DNA of 10,874 bases from Flavobacteriales bacterium (GCA_027003085.1 JALWYR010000249.1:1-10874); one strand, 5' to 3'. Counted from the first letter of the stretch, positions 1 through 7,002 are shown. Notes: a model not told the origin generated them from the sequence alone. Translations and numbers: made by a program.

Positions 1-1615
1 TATGCACAACGGCCATGTGCAAGATATTTCGGACCTGATCGACCGCGGCGGAACCATCATTACCGTGGACCCGCGCTTTTCGACCATGGCCGGCCATTCC
101 ACCAAATGGTTGCCCATTAAACCGGCAACGGATTTGGCGTTGCTTTTGGCATGGATGAACGTTATTATTAATGAAGGATTGTATGACAAGGAATACGTGG
201 CCAAATACACCTACGGTTTCGACCTGCTCAAAGCGCACGTGCAAAAATACACGCCCGAATGGGCCGAAGGCGTTACCACCATTCCGGCCGGCGATATCTA
301 TGAAACGGCCCGTATGATGGGAGCGGCTTCGCCGCGTGTGGTGGTTCACCCCGGACGACATACGGCCTGGTATGGCGACGATACGCAACGTTCGCGTGCC
401 ATAGCCATTCTGAATGCCTTGCTGGGTTCGTGGGGACGCAAGGGCGGTTTTTATTTTCCCGAAAGGGTCAAACTGCCCAAAGAACCGCATCCGCCCTTCC
501 CTAAACCCAAGTGGACTTGGAAAGATATTTCGCGCGGCAAACACAAAATGGCCATTATGGGCATAACGAACGAAATCATCGACCATGCTTTGCCCGAATA
601 CAACGGCCCCTACAAAGTAAAGGCCTTCTTTATCACTGCCACCAATCCCATCCAGTCCATTCCGCCCGAAGAAAAATCCAAACGGGCGCTGCAAAATGCC
701 GAATTTGTGGTGGTGGTGGACACCATGCCTGCCGAAATAACCGGCTACGCCGATGTGGTGCTGCCCGAAGCCACTTACCTGGAACGATTGGACCACATTC
801 GCAACGCTCATCACCGCATTCCTAACCTTGCATTACGTTATCCGGCGGTCAAACCCAAATACGACACCAAACCCGGTTGGTGGATAGCGCGTGAAATAGG
901 ACTGCGTTTGGGACTGAAAGATTTCTACGAATGGGAAGATTTCGAAGAAGTGCTCGACTGGCAATTGCGCCAAGTGGGCTCGTCGATCGAAGAAATGAAA
1001 CGTGTGGGCGTAAAATATTTCCCGCGAAAAACGCCCATGTATATCGATGATTATGATGAACCCTACTGGTTCAATACCAATACGGGAAAAATCGAACTCT
1101 ATTCCACCGATTTTGCCGAATGGGGCTACGATCCCATGCCGGTTTACAAGCCGCATCCCGAAACGCCTCCGGGTATGCTGCGCTTGATCTACGGCCGTGT
1201 GCCCATGCACACCTTCGGGCGCACTTTGAACAACCCCAATCTGTTCGAATTGCGTAAAGATCCCGAATTGTGGGTTAATCCCAAGGTGGCCCGGATTTAC
1301 GGCATCGAAAACGGCCAAATGGTTTGGCTGAAAAACCACAAAGGGAAAGTCAGTTCGTTCCCCGTCAAGGTGCGCATTACCGAACGTATCCGCCACGATT
1401 CGGTTTTCCTGCCACACGGATTCGGCAATAAAGGCCGCATTTTTGTGGACGGCAAAGTGATGGAAATGAGCCGTGCCTACGGACGTGGCATTTCCGATTC
1501 GGAAATGATTTCCGACGTGCGTATCGACCCCGAAACCGGCGGAACCGGCATGCGAAGCAATTTTGTACAAATCCTTACCGAAGATCCTCATCAATCAAAA
1601 AATAGTGCGTCATGA
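1..1615 (+). CDS. Molybdopterin oxidoreductase, polysulfide/thiosulfate reductase-type catalytic subunit (5' truncated)
   Basis: This is the C-terminal ~537 residues of a molybdenum bis-MGD enzyme of the PsrA/PhsA group, which reduces polysulfide or thiosulfate in the periplasm with electrons from the quinone pool. The frame is open to the left edge and the first ATG at base 2 is probably an internal Met. Family members run about 750 residues, so the Tat signal, the N-terminal [4Fe-4S] cysteines and the Mo-ligating residue should lie outside the window. Visible family features include HPGRHTAWYGDDTQRSR (about residues 117-133), an MPAEITGYADVVLPEATYLER-like stretch near 243-263, GRVPMHTFGRTLNNPN near 399-414 and the C-terminal GGTGMRSNFVQI. 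The stop overlaps the next start by four bases (ATGA), and an iron-sulfur subunit and NrfD subunit follow. Substrate cannot be fixed from sequence; the rhodaneses downstream favour a sulfur compound over arsenate or tetrathionate. Confidence 0.9.
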   Translation, partial: MHNGHVQDISDLIDRGGTIITVDPRFSTMAGHSTKWLPIKPATDLALLLAWMNVIINEGLYDKEYVAKYTYGFDLLKAHVQKYTPEWAEGVTTIPAGDIYETARMMGAASPRVVVHPGRHTAWYGDDTQRSRAIAILNALLGSWGRKGGFYFPERVKLPKEPHPPFPKPKWTWKDISRGKHKMAIMGITNEIIDHALPEYNGPYKVKAFFITATNPIQSIPPEEKSKRALQNAEFVVVVDTMPAEITGYADVVLPEATYLERLDHIRNAHHRIPNLALRYPAVKPKYDTKPGWWIAREIGLRLGLKDFYEWEDFEEVLDWQLRQVGSSIEEMKRVGVKYFPRKTPMYIDDYDEPYWFNTNTGKIELYSTDFAEWGYDPMPVYKPHPETPPGMLRLIYGRVPMHTFGRTLNNPNLFELRKDPELWVNPKVARIYGIENGQMVWLKNHKGKVSSFPVKVRITERIRHDSVFLPHGFGNKGRIFVDGKVMEMSRAYGRGISDSEMISDVRIDPETGGTGMRSNFVQILTEDPHQSKNSAS

Positions 1616-2145
1616 GATATGCCATGGCTTTGGACACCAAAAAATGCGTCGGATGCGGCGATTGCGTGGTGGCCTGTCAAACGGAAAACAATGTTCCCTT
1701 GGGATATTCCCGCGATTGGATAACCGAAGTGGTCAAGGGGCAATATCCCGATATTTTTCTGCATTTCGAATCCCAACGTTGTAACCACTGCGAAGACACG
1801 CCCTGTGTACGTACCTGTCCCACGGGTGCAAGCCATGTGATCGAAGGCGGTATTGTCAAGGTTACACACGACGAATGTATCGGCTGCGGGGCTTGCATTG
1901 AGGCCTGTCCCTATGATGCCCGCTATTTCCACCCCGACGGTTATGTGGACAAATGCACCTTCTGCGACCACCGCGTAGCCGACGGTCTGGATCCGGCCTG
2001 CGTGTCGGTATGCCCTACCAAATGCATGTATTTCGGCGATTTGGATGACCCCGACAGCGAAATTTCACAACTGCTGCGTACCCGTGAACATTACACGCTG
2101 CTTCCCGAAGCGGGAACGGCACCGCAAATATATTACCTAAAATAA
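1612..2145 (+). CDS. 4Fe-4S dicluster protein, electron-transfer subunit of the Mo reductase (PsrB/PhsB-type)
   Basis: This 177-residue ferredoxin-like subunit carries electrons between the membrane subunit and the molybdenum subunit. Sixteen cysteines fall into four cluster-binding groups: C12/C15/C18/C22, C57/C60/C65/C69, C89/C92/C95/C99 and C115/C118/C130/C134. This is the pattern expected for four [4Fe-4S] clusters in PsrB/PhsB/DmsB-type subunits; C138 is an extra cysteine. There is no signal peptide, as expected for a subunit exported together with its Tat-targeted partner. The ATG overlaps the upstream TGA (ATGA), indicating translational coupling, and the membrane subunit starts nine bases after its stop. 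Length is slightly under the roughly 190 residues usual for the family. The family assignment is secure; specificity follows the catalytic subunit. Confidence 0.94.
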   Translation: MRYAMALDTKKCVGCGDCVVACQTENNVPLGYSRDWITEVVKGQYPDIFLHFESQRCNHCEDTPCVRTCPTGASHVIEGGIVKVTHDECIGCGACIEACPYDARYFHPDGYVDKCTFCDHRVADGLDPACVSVCPTKCMYFGDLDDPDSEISQLLRTREHYTLLPEAGTAPQIYYLK

Positions 2146-2154
2146 TCAGCCGCT

Positions 2155-3153
2155 ATGGAAGAAAGAATATTAGCCACAGCACGCGATATCGAAGGACTTT
2201 ATCCGCATGTGCATATTTGGGGATGGCCCATTGCCACCTATTTGTTCCTGGGCGGTTTGGCCGCGGGAATATTGTTGTTTGCCACTTTGTATTATTTGCA
2301 AGGCAAAGAAAACGACATGCCCTTTACGGTAAAAATCGCTCCGGTGTTTACTTTCTTTTTTGTGGCCTTCGGTTCGTTGCTACTGGTGTATGACCTGCAT
2401 CACAAGCCCTACTTTTGGCGCTTGTTTACGGCCTTCCGCATCGAATCGCCCATGTCGTGGGGTGCGTGGACACTGGCCTCGGTGTCGGTGTTGTCGCTCC
2501 TTTGGCCGTTGAGCTTTGTGGACAGCATTGAAGATTACCTACGCCAACGCGGTTGGAAACGCATGGATGCCATTACGCGCTGGATTATACGGATAGAGCA
2601 CAAGTGGGCCTTATTCCGCTGGGTAATTATGTTTTTTAGACGATACAGGAAATATTTTGCCTACCTGTTGCTGTTTCTTTCCATTATTTTGGGAATATAT
2701 ACGGGTATTTTGCTTTCGGCCTTCAACGCTCATCCGTTATGGAACAATTCCATCTTGGGGCCGTTGTTCCTTACTTCGGGGGTTTCAACCGGTTCGGCCT
2801 TTGTGATGTGGTTGAGTAATAATACACGTGAACGCCGGTTGATGTCAACTATTGATATGGCATTGATTGCTACGGAATTATTTTTTATTGTCCACATGAT
2901 TATGGGTATGCAAGCGGGGCCCGAGGCCTACAAGGAAGCGGCCGGTTTGTTTCTGGGCGGTCAATTTACCGTTTTGTTCTGGGTTGTTTTTGTAGGATTC
3001 GGTTTAGTACTTCCGTTTTTGCTCGAAGCTTTCGAGCTCCGGGGTTTTCATGTACATCCGGCACTGCCGGCCCTGTTAGTACTCGTAGGCGGATTTATAT
3101 TCCGCATTATTATGGTCTATGCCGGACAGATGTCCGAATATCCGTTCTTATAA
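2155..3153 (+). CDS. NrfD/PsrC-family quinone-interacting membrane subunit
   Basis: This 332-residue polytopic inner-membrane protein would anchor the reductase and exchange electrons with menaquinol. About eight hydrophobic helices are visible, at roughly 24-46, 57-78, 97-118, 164-189, 196-220, 232-255, 268-292 and 300-325. The N-terminal HIWGWPIATYLFLGGLAAG stretch (about 20-38) and PMSWGAW near 98-104 are typical of NrfD/PsrC proteins. Conserved acidic and histidine residues occur in helices, for example the DLHHKPYFW segment near 80 and ELFFIVH near 241-247. It follows the iron-sulfur subunit by nine bases, in the order catalytic, FeS, membrane that is usual for PsrABC. There is no clear Shine-Dalgarno, as is common in Bacteroidota. 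Whether electrons flow toward sulfur reduction or oxidation cannot be read from sequence. Confidence 0.92.
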   Translation: MEERILATARDIEGLYPHVHIWGWPIATYLFLGGLAAGILLFATLYYLQGKENDMPFTVKIAPVFTFFFVAFGSLLLVYDLHHKPYFWRLFTAFRIESPMSWGAWTLASVSVLSLLWPLSFVDSIEDYLRQRGWKRMDAITRWIIRIEHKWALFRWVIMFFRRYRKYFAYLLLFLSIILGIYTGILLSAFNAHPLWNNSILGPLFLTSGVSTGSAFVMWLSNNTRERRLMSTIDMALIATELFFIVHMIMGMQAGPEAYKEAAGLFLGGQFTVLFWVVFVGFGLVLPFLLEAFELRGFHVHPALPALLVLVGGFIFRIIMVYAGQMSEYPFL

Positions 3154-3164
3154 ATTGATTGATT

Positions 3165-3698
3165 ATGGAAACAAAACGAAACAAATACATGAATCCTTAC
3201 CTGGGAGGATTTATTTTGGGACTATTGATTATTGCCGCTTATTATTTTTCCGGTGAGGGTTTAGGTTCCAGCGGCGGATTCCGGGATATTGCCATGGGAA
3301 GCATTCAAGCCGTTGCACCCGAATATGCCGCCAATCACCCTTATATTGCGCCACATATGGCTGAGGGTCATAGTGCAACGCATACGTGGTTGGTTTACGA
3401 ATTATTGGGCGTTATTTTCGGAGCAATACTTTCGGCCGTGCTCTACGGACGCTTACGGTGGAGTGTGGGTAAAGCGCCCCATTTGACTAAGCGCCGCCGG
3501 TTGTATTTGGCATTACTGGGTGGTATTCTTTGGGGGATAGGCACCCAATTGGGTCGCGGTTGCACATCCGGATTGGTACTATCGGGCTTGGCCGTCAATT
3601 CCATGTCGGGTTACATAGGGCTGGCAGCCATTTTCGGAGCCGGTTACATCTTTGCCTTTTTGTTCAGAAGTATTTGGCTTAAACCTAAAAATAAATGA
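3165..3698 (+). CDS. YeeE/YedE-type sulfur-compound transporter, first half-protein
   Basis: This 177-residue membrane protein resembles one half of the YeeE/YedE family, whose characterised member TsuA imports thiosulfate through conserved cysteines. Hydrophobic segments lie near 11-30, 75-96, 113-131 and 140-168, with a polar loop near 31-72. The key motif is GRGCTSG, with C133 as the only cysteine, matching the family's Gly-rich Cys signature. I place the start at ATG 3165; an upstream in-frame TTG at 3159 and an internal ATG at 3189 are less likely or possible alternatives. The gene begins 11 bases after the NrfD stop, and its end overlaps or abuts the next half-protein. Substrate is inferred from family and neighbours. 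It could also act as a sulfide or selenium-compound channel. Confidence 0.82.
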   Translation: METKRNKYMNPYLGGFILGLLIIAAYYFSGEGLGSSGGFRDIAMGSIQAVAPEYAANHPYIAPHMAEGHSATHTWLVYELLGVIFGAILSAVLYGRLRWSVGKAPHLTKRRRLYLALLGGILWGIGTQLGRGCTSGLVLSGLAVNSMSGYIGLAAIFGAGYIFAFLFRSIWLKPKNK

Positions 3699-4321
3699 TT
3701 ATGGGACCGCTATATCCGCAGGAATTATTGAATCCCGAATATAATTTACTCATCGGCTTTTTGATAGGTATCGGATTCGGGTTTATTCTTGAAGCCATGG
3801 GATTTACCAACACGCGTAAGTTGGCCGGTGTGTTTTATGGCTACGATGCCACAGTGATTAAAACTTTTTTTACGGCAGCCCTGACGGCATTAATAGGCCT
3901 GTTTTTGATGCACCATTGGGGTTGGATTGATATTTACAAAACCTTTTATCCCTCTACTTTTTGGATTCCAACTTTGGTGGGTGGAGCCATTATGGGATTG
4001 GGTTTTGTGATAGGTGGTTTTTGTCCCGGTACCAGCTTGTCGGCCGCCAGTACGGGCAAATGGGACGCCTGGGCTTTTTTGGCCGGAGTTATGATAGGTA
4101 TTTATGGTTTTATATTCACCTACAAAAGTTGGTGGGCCGGATTGCGCGCTTCGGGCAAGTTGGGTAAAGTGAACTTTCCGCAATGGCTTGGCATCAAAGA
4201 AGGAATTTTTATTTTCCTTTTCGTAGTGGTTGCAGTAATCACGTTTGTGCTTTACCAAAAATGGCAAAACCATTGGAAAACCAAAATGAGCAAAGAAGAT
4301 ATGGACGAATTGGGACTCTAA
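3695..4321 (+). CDS. YeeE/YedE-type sulfur-compound transporter, second half-protein
   Basis: This 208-residue membrane protein has hydrophobic segments near 17-36, 53-74, 88-110, 124-146 and 171-189, and the motif GGFCPGTS with C110 as its only cysteine. Together with the preceding gene it looks like a split version of the two-halved YeeE/YedE fold, each half providing one Gly-rich cysteine loop. The start is either ATG 3695, overlapping the upstream TGA as ATGA, or ATG 3701; I list the first because the overlap implies coupling. The last ~20 residues are charged and probably cytoplasmic. A rhodanese gene follows after 12 bases. Inference: it helps move thiosulfate or another sulfur species across the inner membrane. 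Transport has not been shown for this split type from anything visible here. Confidence 0.82.
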   Translation: MIMGPLYPQELLNPEYNLLIGFLIGIGFGFILEAMGFTNTRKLAGVFYGYDATVIKTFFTAALTALIGLFLMHHWGWIDIYKTFYPSTFWIPTLVGGAIMGLGFVIGGFCPGTSLSAASTGKWDAWAFLAGVMIGIYGFIFTYKSWWAGLRASGKLGKVNFPQWLGIKEGIFIFLFVVVAVITFVLYQKWQNHWKTKMSKEDMDELGL

Positions 4322-4333
4322 AACAAATGAATT

Positions 4334-4963
4334 ATGAAAAAAACCGATAAAATAATCATTGCGCTATTGGTATTGGGCGGCATTTTGGCCTTGTTCTATC
4401 CCGACACGCATCCTTTCCGGCGGGTAATATCCCAAAAGGAATTGGCCTACGATGCGGCTTTGCCGTCGCGTTATGTTTCCGTGGACAAAGTGGCTAAAAT
4501 GTTGATGGAATCCGATCCGTCGCTTATTTTGGTGGACGTGCGCGATGCGGACCAATATGCCAAATATACTTTGCCGGGTGCGATGAATATCCCGGTGGAC
4601 AGTATTTTGTCCGAAAAATATGTGGATATGCTGGATCAGGATGTTTATACGGTAGTGCTGTTTTCCAACGGATCGGGCCTGGCCGACCAAGCATGGCTTA
4701 TGTTGCGCAGCTACGATTATCAGGGACTCAAAGTGCTCAAAGGCGGACTCAATGCTTGGTATCGTAACATCCTGCACCCGCAGGAACCGGATGCTACGGA
4801 AGTAACATCCGAAGCTTACAAACGCTACTTTTTCCGTAAGGGGGCCATGTATTATTTTACGGGAATTCGCCCCGCCGGAACATCGGCTTCGCCCAAACCG
4901 GCGGTAGCGCCCAAGCCGGTGGTCAAACGTAAGAAAAAAGAAGTAACGGGAGGTTGCGGTTAA
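4334..4963 (+). CDS. Membrane-anchored rhodanese-like protein lacking the loop cysteine, with GGCG tail
   Basis: This 209-residue protein has one N-terminal helix (about 6-23, KIIIALLVLGGILALFYP) that should anchor it with the rest in the periplasm. A single rhodanese domain spans about 47-148, with LVDVRDADQY at 66-75, PGAMNIP at 81-87 and KGGLNAW at 136-142. At the active-site loop (VVLFSNGSG, 107-115) the usual cysteine is replaced by S111. The only cysteine in the whole protein is C208, second from the end, in a tail (192-209) identical to those of the next two genes. The tail is a Pro/Lys-rich tether ending VTGGCG, resembling the SoxY carrier arm (GGCGG). Classical rhodanese catalysis is therefore unlikely. 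I infer a binding or carrier role for sulfane sulfur. It sits 12 bases after the transporter half-gene in the same unit. Confidence 0.85.
   Translation: MKKTDKIIIALLVLGGILALFYPDTHPFRRVISQKELAYDAALPSRYVSVDKVAKMLMESDPSLILVDVRDADQYAKYTLPGAMNIPVDSILSEKYVDMLDQDVYTVVLFSNGSGLADQAWLMLRSYDYQGLKVLKGGLNAWYRNILHPQEPDATEVTSEAYKRYFFRKGAMYYFTGIRPAGTSASPKPAVAPKPVVKRKKKEVTGGCG
4907..4960 (+). other. Shared C-terminal carrier-like tail, copy 1
   Basis: These 18 codons encode APKPVVKRKKKEVTGGCG at the end of the membrane-anchored rhodanese. The protein sequence is identical to copies 2 and 3, but the codons differ only at synonymous positions. The cysteine here is the only one in the protein. The family of the tail is not known to me. 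Confidence 0.9.
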
Positions 4964-4990
4964 TGTTTAACCATAAAAATAATACGAGAA

Positions 4991-5587
4991 ATGAAAAAAT
5001 ATCTATTGTTTTTGTTGTCGGCACTCCTGCTGGCGTCTTGTCAGTCGCGCCAAGGCATCCAATCGTCCGAAAGCAAGAAAGTGTGCCAAACTAACAAAGT
5101 TAGTAAGGAACACCTGACGGATTTGCTTTATAGTGGTGCCCTTAAAGACGTACAATTTATCGATGTTCGGACGCCGCATAAATTTGCCATGGGCCACCTG
5201 CCCGGTGCGATAAATTTACCTGCCAAGCATTTTTATGATAAAAAATATTTGGATCAGATTCCGGCGCATAAAGTGTTGATGATTTACGGCGACGCGGAAC
5301 AAAATCCCGAAATTGTGGCTATGATGCTCAAACATTTCGACCGGGTTACCACATACGTTATTCCGGGAAGTTACGATTACATCCGCAAGCACATTTTGGA
5401 TCATTACGGCATCCATGGTGCTTTGTATGACGACGAAGTTCCGTTGGTGGATTACTCCAAGGCCGTCAACGAAATACGTCAGCGTGAAGGCGGCGGAGGT
5501 GCAGCACCCGCAGCAGCCAAACCGGCGGCAGCACCCAAACCCGTGGTTAAACGTAAGAAAAAAGAAGTAACAGGAGGATGTGGATAA
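4991..5587 (+). CDS. Rhodanese-like lipoprotein lacking the loop cysteine, with GGCG tail
   Basis: This 198-residue predicted lipoprotein has a short signal ending in the lipobox LLASC, with C17 the likely lipidated residue. The rhodanese domain covers about 35-140: FIDVRTPHKFAMGHLPGAINLP (two motifs within 57-77) is well preserved. The active-site loop (VLMIYGDAEQ, 95-104) has G100 where the catalytic cysteine belongs, so ordinary sulfurtransferase activity is unlikely. Other cysteines are C32, before the domain, and C197 in the tail. A flexible Gly/Ala/Pro linker (167-183) leads into the shared tail APKPVVKRKKKEVTGGCG (181-198). The start ATG at 4991 is preceded by an A-rich, Shine-Dalgarno-poor leader 27 bases after the preceding stop. 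I infer a membrane-tethered sulfur carrier or scaffold that works with the double-domain rhodanese downstream. Confidence 0.85.
   Translation: MKKYLLFLLSALLLASCQSRQGIQSSESKKVCQTNKVSKEHLTDLLYSGALKDVQFIDVRTPHKFAMGHLPGAINLPAKHFYDKKYLDQIPAHKVLMIYGDAEQNPEIVAMMLKHFDRVTTYVIPGSYDYIRKHILDHYGIHGALYDDEVPLVDYSKAVNEIRQREGGGGAAPAAAKPAAAPKPVVKRKKKEVTGGCG
5531..5584 (+). other. Shared C-terminal carrier-like tail, copy 2
   Basis: This is the second copy of the 18-residue tail, at the end of the single-domain rhodanese lipoprotein. It has the most divergent codons of the three (for example ACA, GGA, GGA, TGT, GGA for TGGCG) and is preceded by a Gly/Ala/Pro linker. Confidence 0.9.
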
Positions 5588-5607
5588 ATTTTTCAAAAAA
5601 CGACACT

Positions 5608-6768
5608 ATGAAACGAAATATCTTAATCGGCTTTTTGATGGTATTATTGCTGGGCGGATGCTCACGTGTCTTGAATAAACCCGAGGCCAAAGGACGAACC
5701 GTGGATTTGGAAAATTTTGTCCGTTCCAAACCCGTCAAATCCTTGGCACAGGTGTATTACGAACACGGTGATTGGCCCAACCGGCAGGATTTTCCCTACA
5801 TCGTCAAAGCCAACAAAGTTTGGAAACACTATCGCAACTGGTTGATTATCGACTTGCGACGTCCGGAGGACTACAAAGCCGGCCACATTCCCGGCGCTTT
5901 CAATGTGCCCAAAGACAAGGTTTTGGATTTTTTGACCGGAGAACATAAAGCGGCGGCCTATCCTAAAGTGATTTTCGTGTGTTACACGGGCCAAACGGCA
6001 TCCTACGTTACGGGTATTACCCGCTTGGCCGGGTTTGATAATACTTTTGCATTACTTTACGGTATGGCAGGTTGGAATGATGAATTTTCGGCTCCTTTAC
6101 GCAAGGGGGTGGGCGACCGTTACAAAGATATGGTTGAAACCGGAACCGGCAAAACCGTGCCGGTGGCCGAGCATCACGGATTGCCCGGACAAATCGATTG
6201 GGCTGCGTTTCCGGTTTTACCCAAGCAATTGCCCACTTTGCTTATTGATCAACGTGCCCGGAAAATGTTGGCGCAAAAACGAACGGATTTTCTCCTGAAA
6301 GCCGATGAATTTTTTCCTGCCTACAAGCAAAATCCACAAGATTATTATGTGATTAGCTATTTGCCGCAGGATAAATATGTAGCCGGACATATCCGCGGTG
6401 CCGTGCGTTTTCAGCCACGCCATGATCTGGGTATTGAAGGCCGTTTGGCATCGGTTCCTTCCGGTAAAAAAGTGTTGGTTTATTGCAAAACTGGCCACAC
6501 GGGCAGTCAGGGCGCCGCATGGTTGGATATGTTGGGTTACAAGGGTCATAATCTGATTTTGGGTTCCTTGTCGTTTATGTACTCAACTTGGGTTAAAAAC
6601 GAATGGATGCCCGATATTCAATATGTGATTAACAATTATCCGGTGGTGCGTGGCGATAAACCCTTTTCGGGCAAGGCCGTTGCACTTCAAACCAATACCA
6701 AACCCGTCGTCGCACCCAAGCCGGTGGTCAAACGCAAGAAAAAAGAAGTAACCGGCGGTTGCGGATAA
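5608..6768 (+). CDS. Tandem-domain rhodanese lipoprotein with GGCG tail
   Basis: This 386-residue predicted lipoprotein has a signal ending LLGGC (C18). It carries two rhodanese domains. The first (about 65-160) has IIDLRRPEDYKAGHIPGA and an active loop FVCYTGQTA with C125. The second (about 235-335) has AGHIRGA and the loop VYCKTGHTG with C293, but the usual IDxR motif reads VISYL (S250, L252). The tail at 369-386 is identical to those of the two upstream genes, with C385. Unlike its neighbours it keeps loop cysteines, so it is the likely catalytic sulfurtransferase, analogous in role to the periplasmic Sud rhodanese that feeds polysulfide to PsrA in Wolinella. ATG 5608 gives a proper lipoprotein signal; an in-frame ATG at 5578 would add ten polar residues ahead of it. 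It is the last gene before the operon terminator. Confidence 0.88.
   Translation: MKRNILIGFLMVLLLGGCSRVLNKPEAKGRTVDLENFVRSKPVKSLAQVYYEHGDWPNRQDFPYIVKANKVWKHYRNWLIIDLRRPEDYKAGHIPGAFNVPKDKVLDFLTGEHKAAAYPKVIFVCYTGQTASYVTGITRLAGFDNTFALLYGMAGWNDEFSAPLRKGVGDRYKDMVETGTGKTVPVAEHHGLPGQIDWAAFPVLPKQLPTLLIDQRARKMLAQKRTDFLLKADEFFPAYKQNPQDYYVISYLPQDKYVAGHIRGAVRFQPRHDLGIEGRLASVPSGKKVLVYCKTGHTGSQGAAWLDMLGYKGHNLILGSLSFMYSTWVKNEWMPDIQYVINNYPVVRGDKPFSGKAVALQTNTKPVVAPKPVVKRKKKEVTGGCG
6712..6765 (+). other. Shared C-terminal carrier-like tail, copy 3
   Basis: This is the third copy of the 18-residue tail, closing the tandem rhodanese lipoprotein. The same protein sequence is encoded with ACC GGC GGT TGC GGA at the TGGCG end. 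All three tails are preceded by a further KP-x-x repeat unit (KPAV, KPAA, KPVV). Confidence 0.9.
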
Positions 6769-6777
6769 AAGCATTAA

Positions 6778-6814
6778 AAAATTCCGTTGTGTTTTGCATA
6801 GCGGAATTTTTTTT
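6778..6814 (+). terminator. Intrinsic terminator of the sulfur operon
   Basis: A perfect 9-bp inverted repeat, AAAATTCCG (6778-6786) with CGGAATTTT (6802-6810), can be extended inward by five further pairs, two of them G-U, leaving a five-base loop (6792-6796). It is followed by an unbroken run of T through 6814. It lies ten bases after the last rhodanese stop and marks the end of the transcription unit. Confidence 0.88.
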
Positions 6815-7002
6815 GCTGATGAAAAAAAATTTATGGGCCCTTTCGGAGAGAGTAAAATATTATTATTTTTCGATATGGATTTGGTAATATCACAAGTGGG
6901 AATTTCAAGGAAAAATAAATGAATATTTTGGCCTTGACTTTTTGAAAAAACAAAAAAAACGGGATAAGAAACGAATATAGCCTTTTACATCGATGTTTTG
7001 TT

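Noticed and set aside
833..1594. Minus-strand open frame opposite the Mo catalytic subunit, and a similar one at 7057-7890 opposite the peptidase
   Set aside because: Both lie wholly inside strongly supported plus-strand genes and give His/Phe-rich sequences typical of antisense reading of such codons.
5578..5607. Upstream in-frame ATG for the tandem rhodanese, preceded by AGGAGG
   Set aside because: The AGGAGG abuts the ATG with no spacing and is part of the conserved Gly-Gly tail codons of the previous gene; starting at 5608 gives a normal lipoprotein signal.
4907..6765. Reading the shared tail as a protein-sorting signal such as a type IX secretion C-terminal domain or an LPXTG/PEP-CTERM-like tail
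   Set aside because: It lacks the ~80-residue beta domain of type IX cargo and the hydrophobic helix of sortase-type tails, and two of the proteins already have lipoprotein signals. A docking role is still possible.
4334..6768. Genuine Sox system (SoxYZ) encoded by the tail-bearing genes
   Set aside because: Only the last few residues resemble SoxY; the domains are rhodaneses and no SoxZ, SoxB or SoxAX is present in the window.
6819..6887. A 22-codon open frame after the operon terminator
   Set aside because: Too short, no ribosome-binding sequence or family signal, and it lies directly after a terminator.
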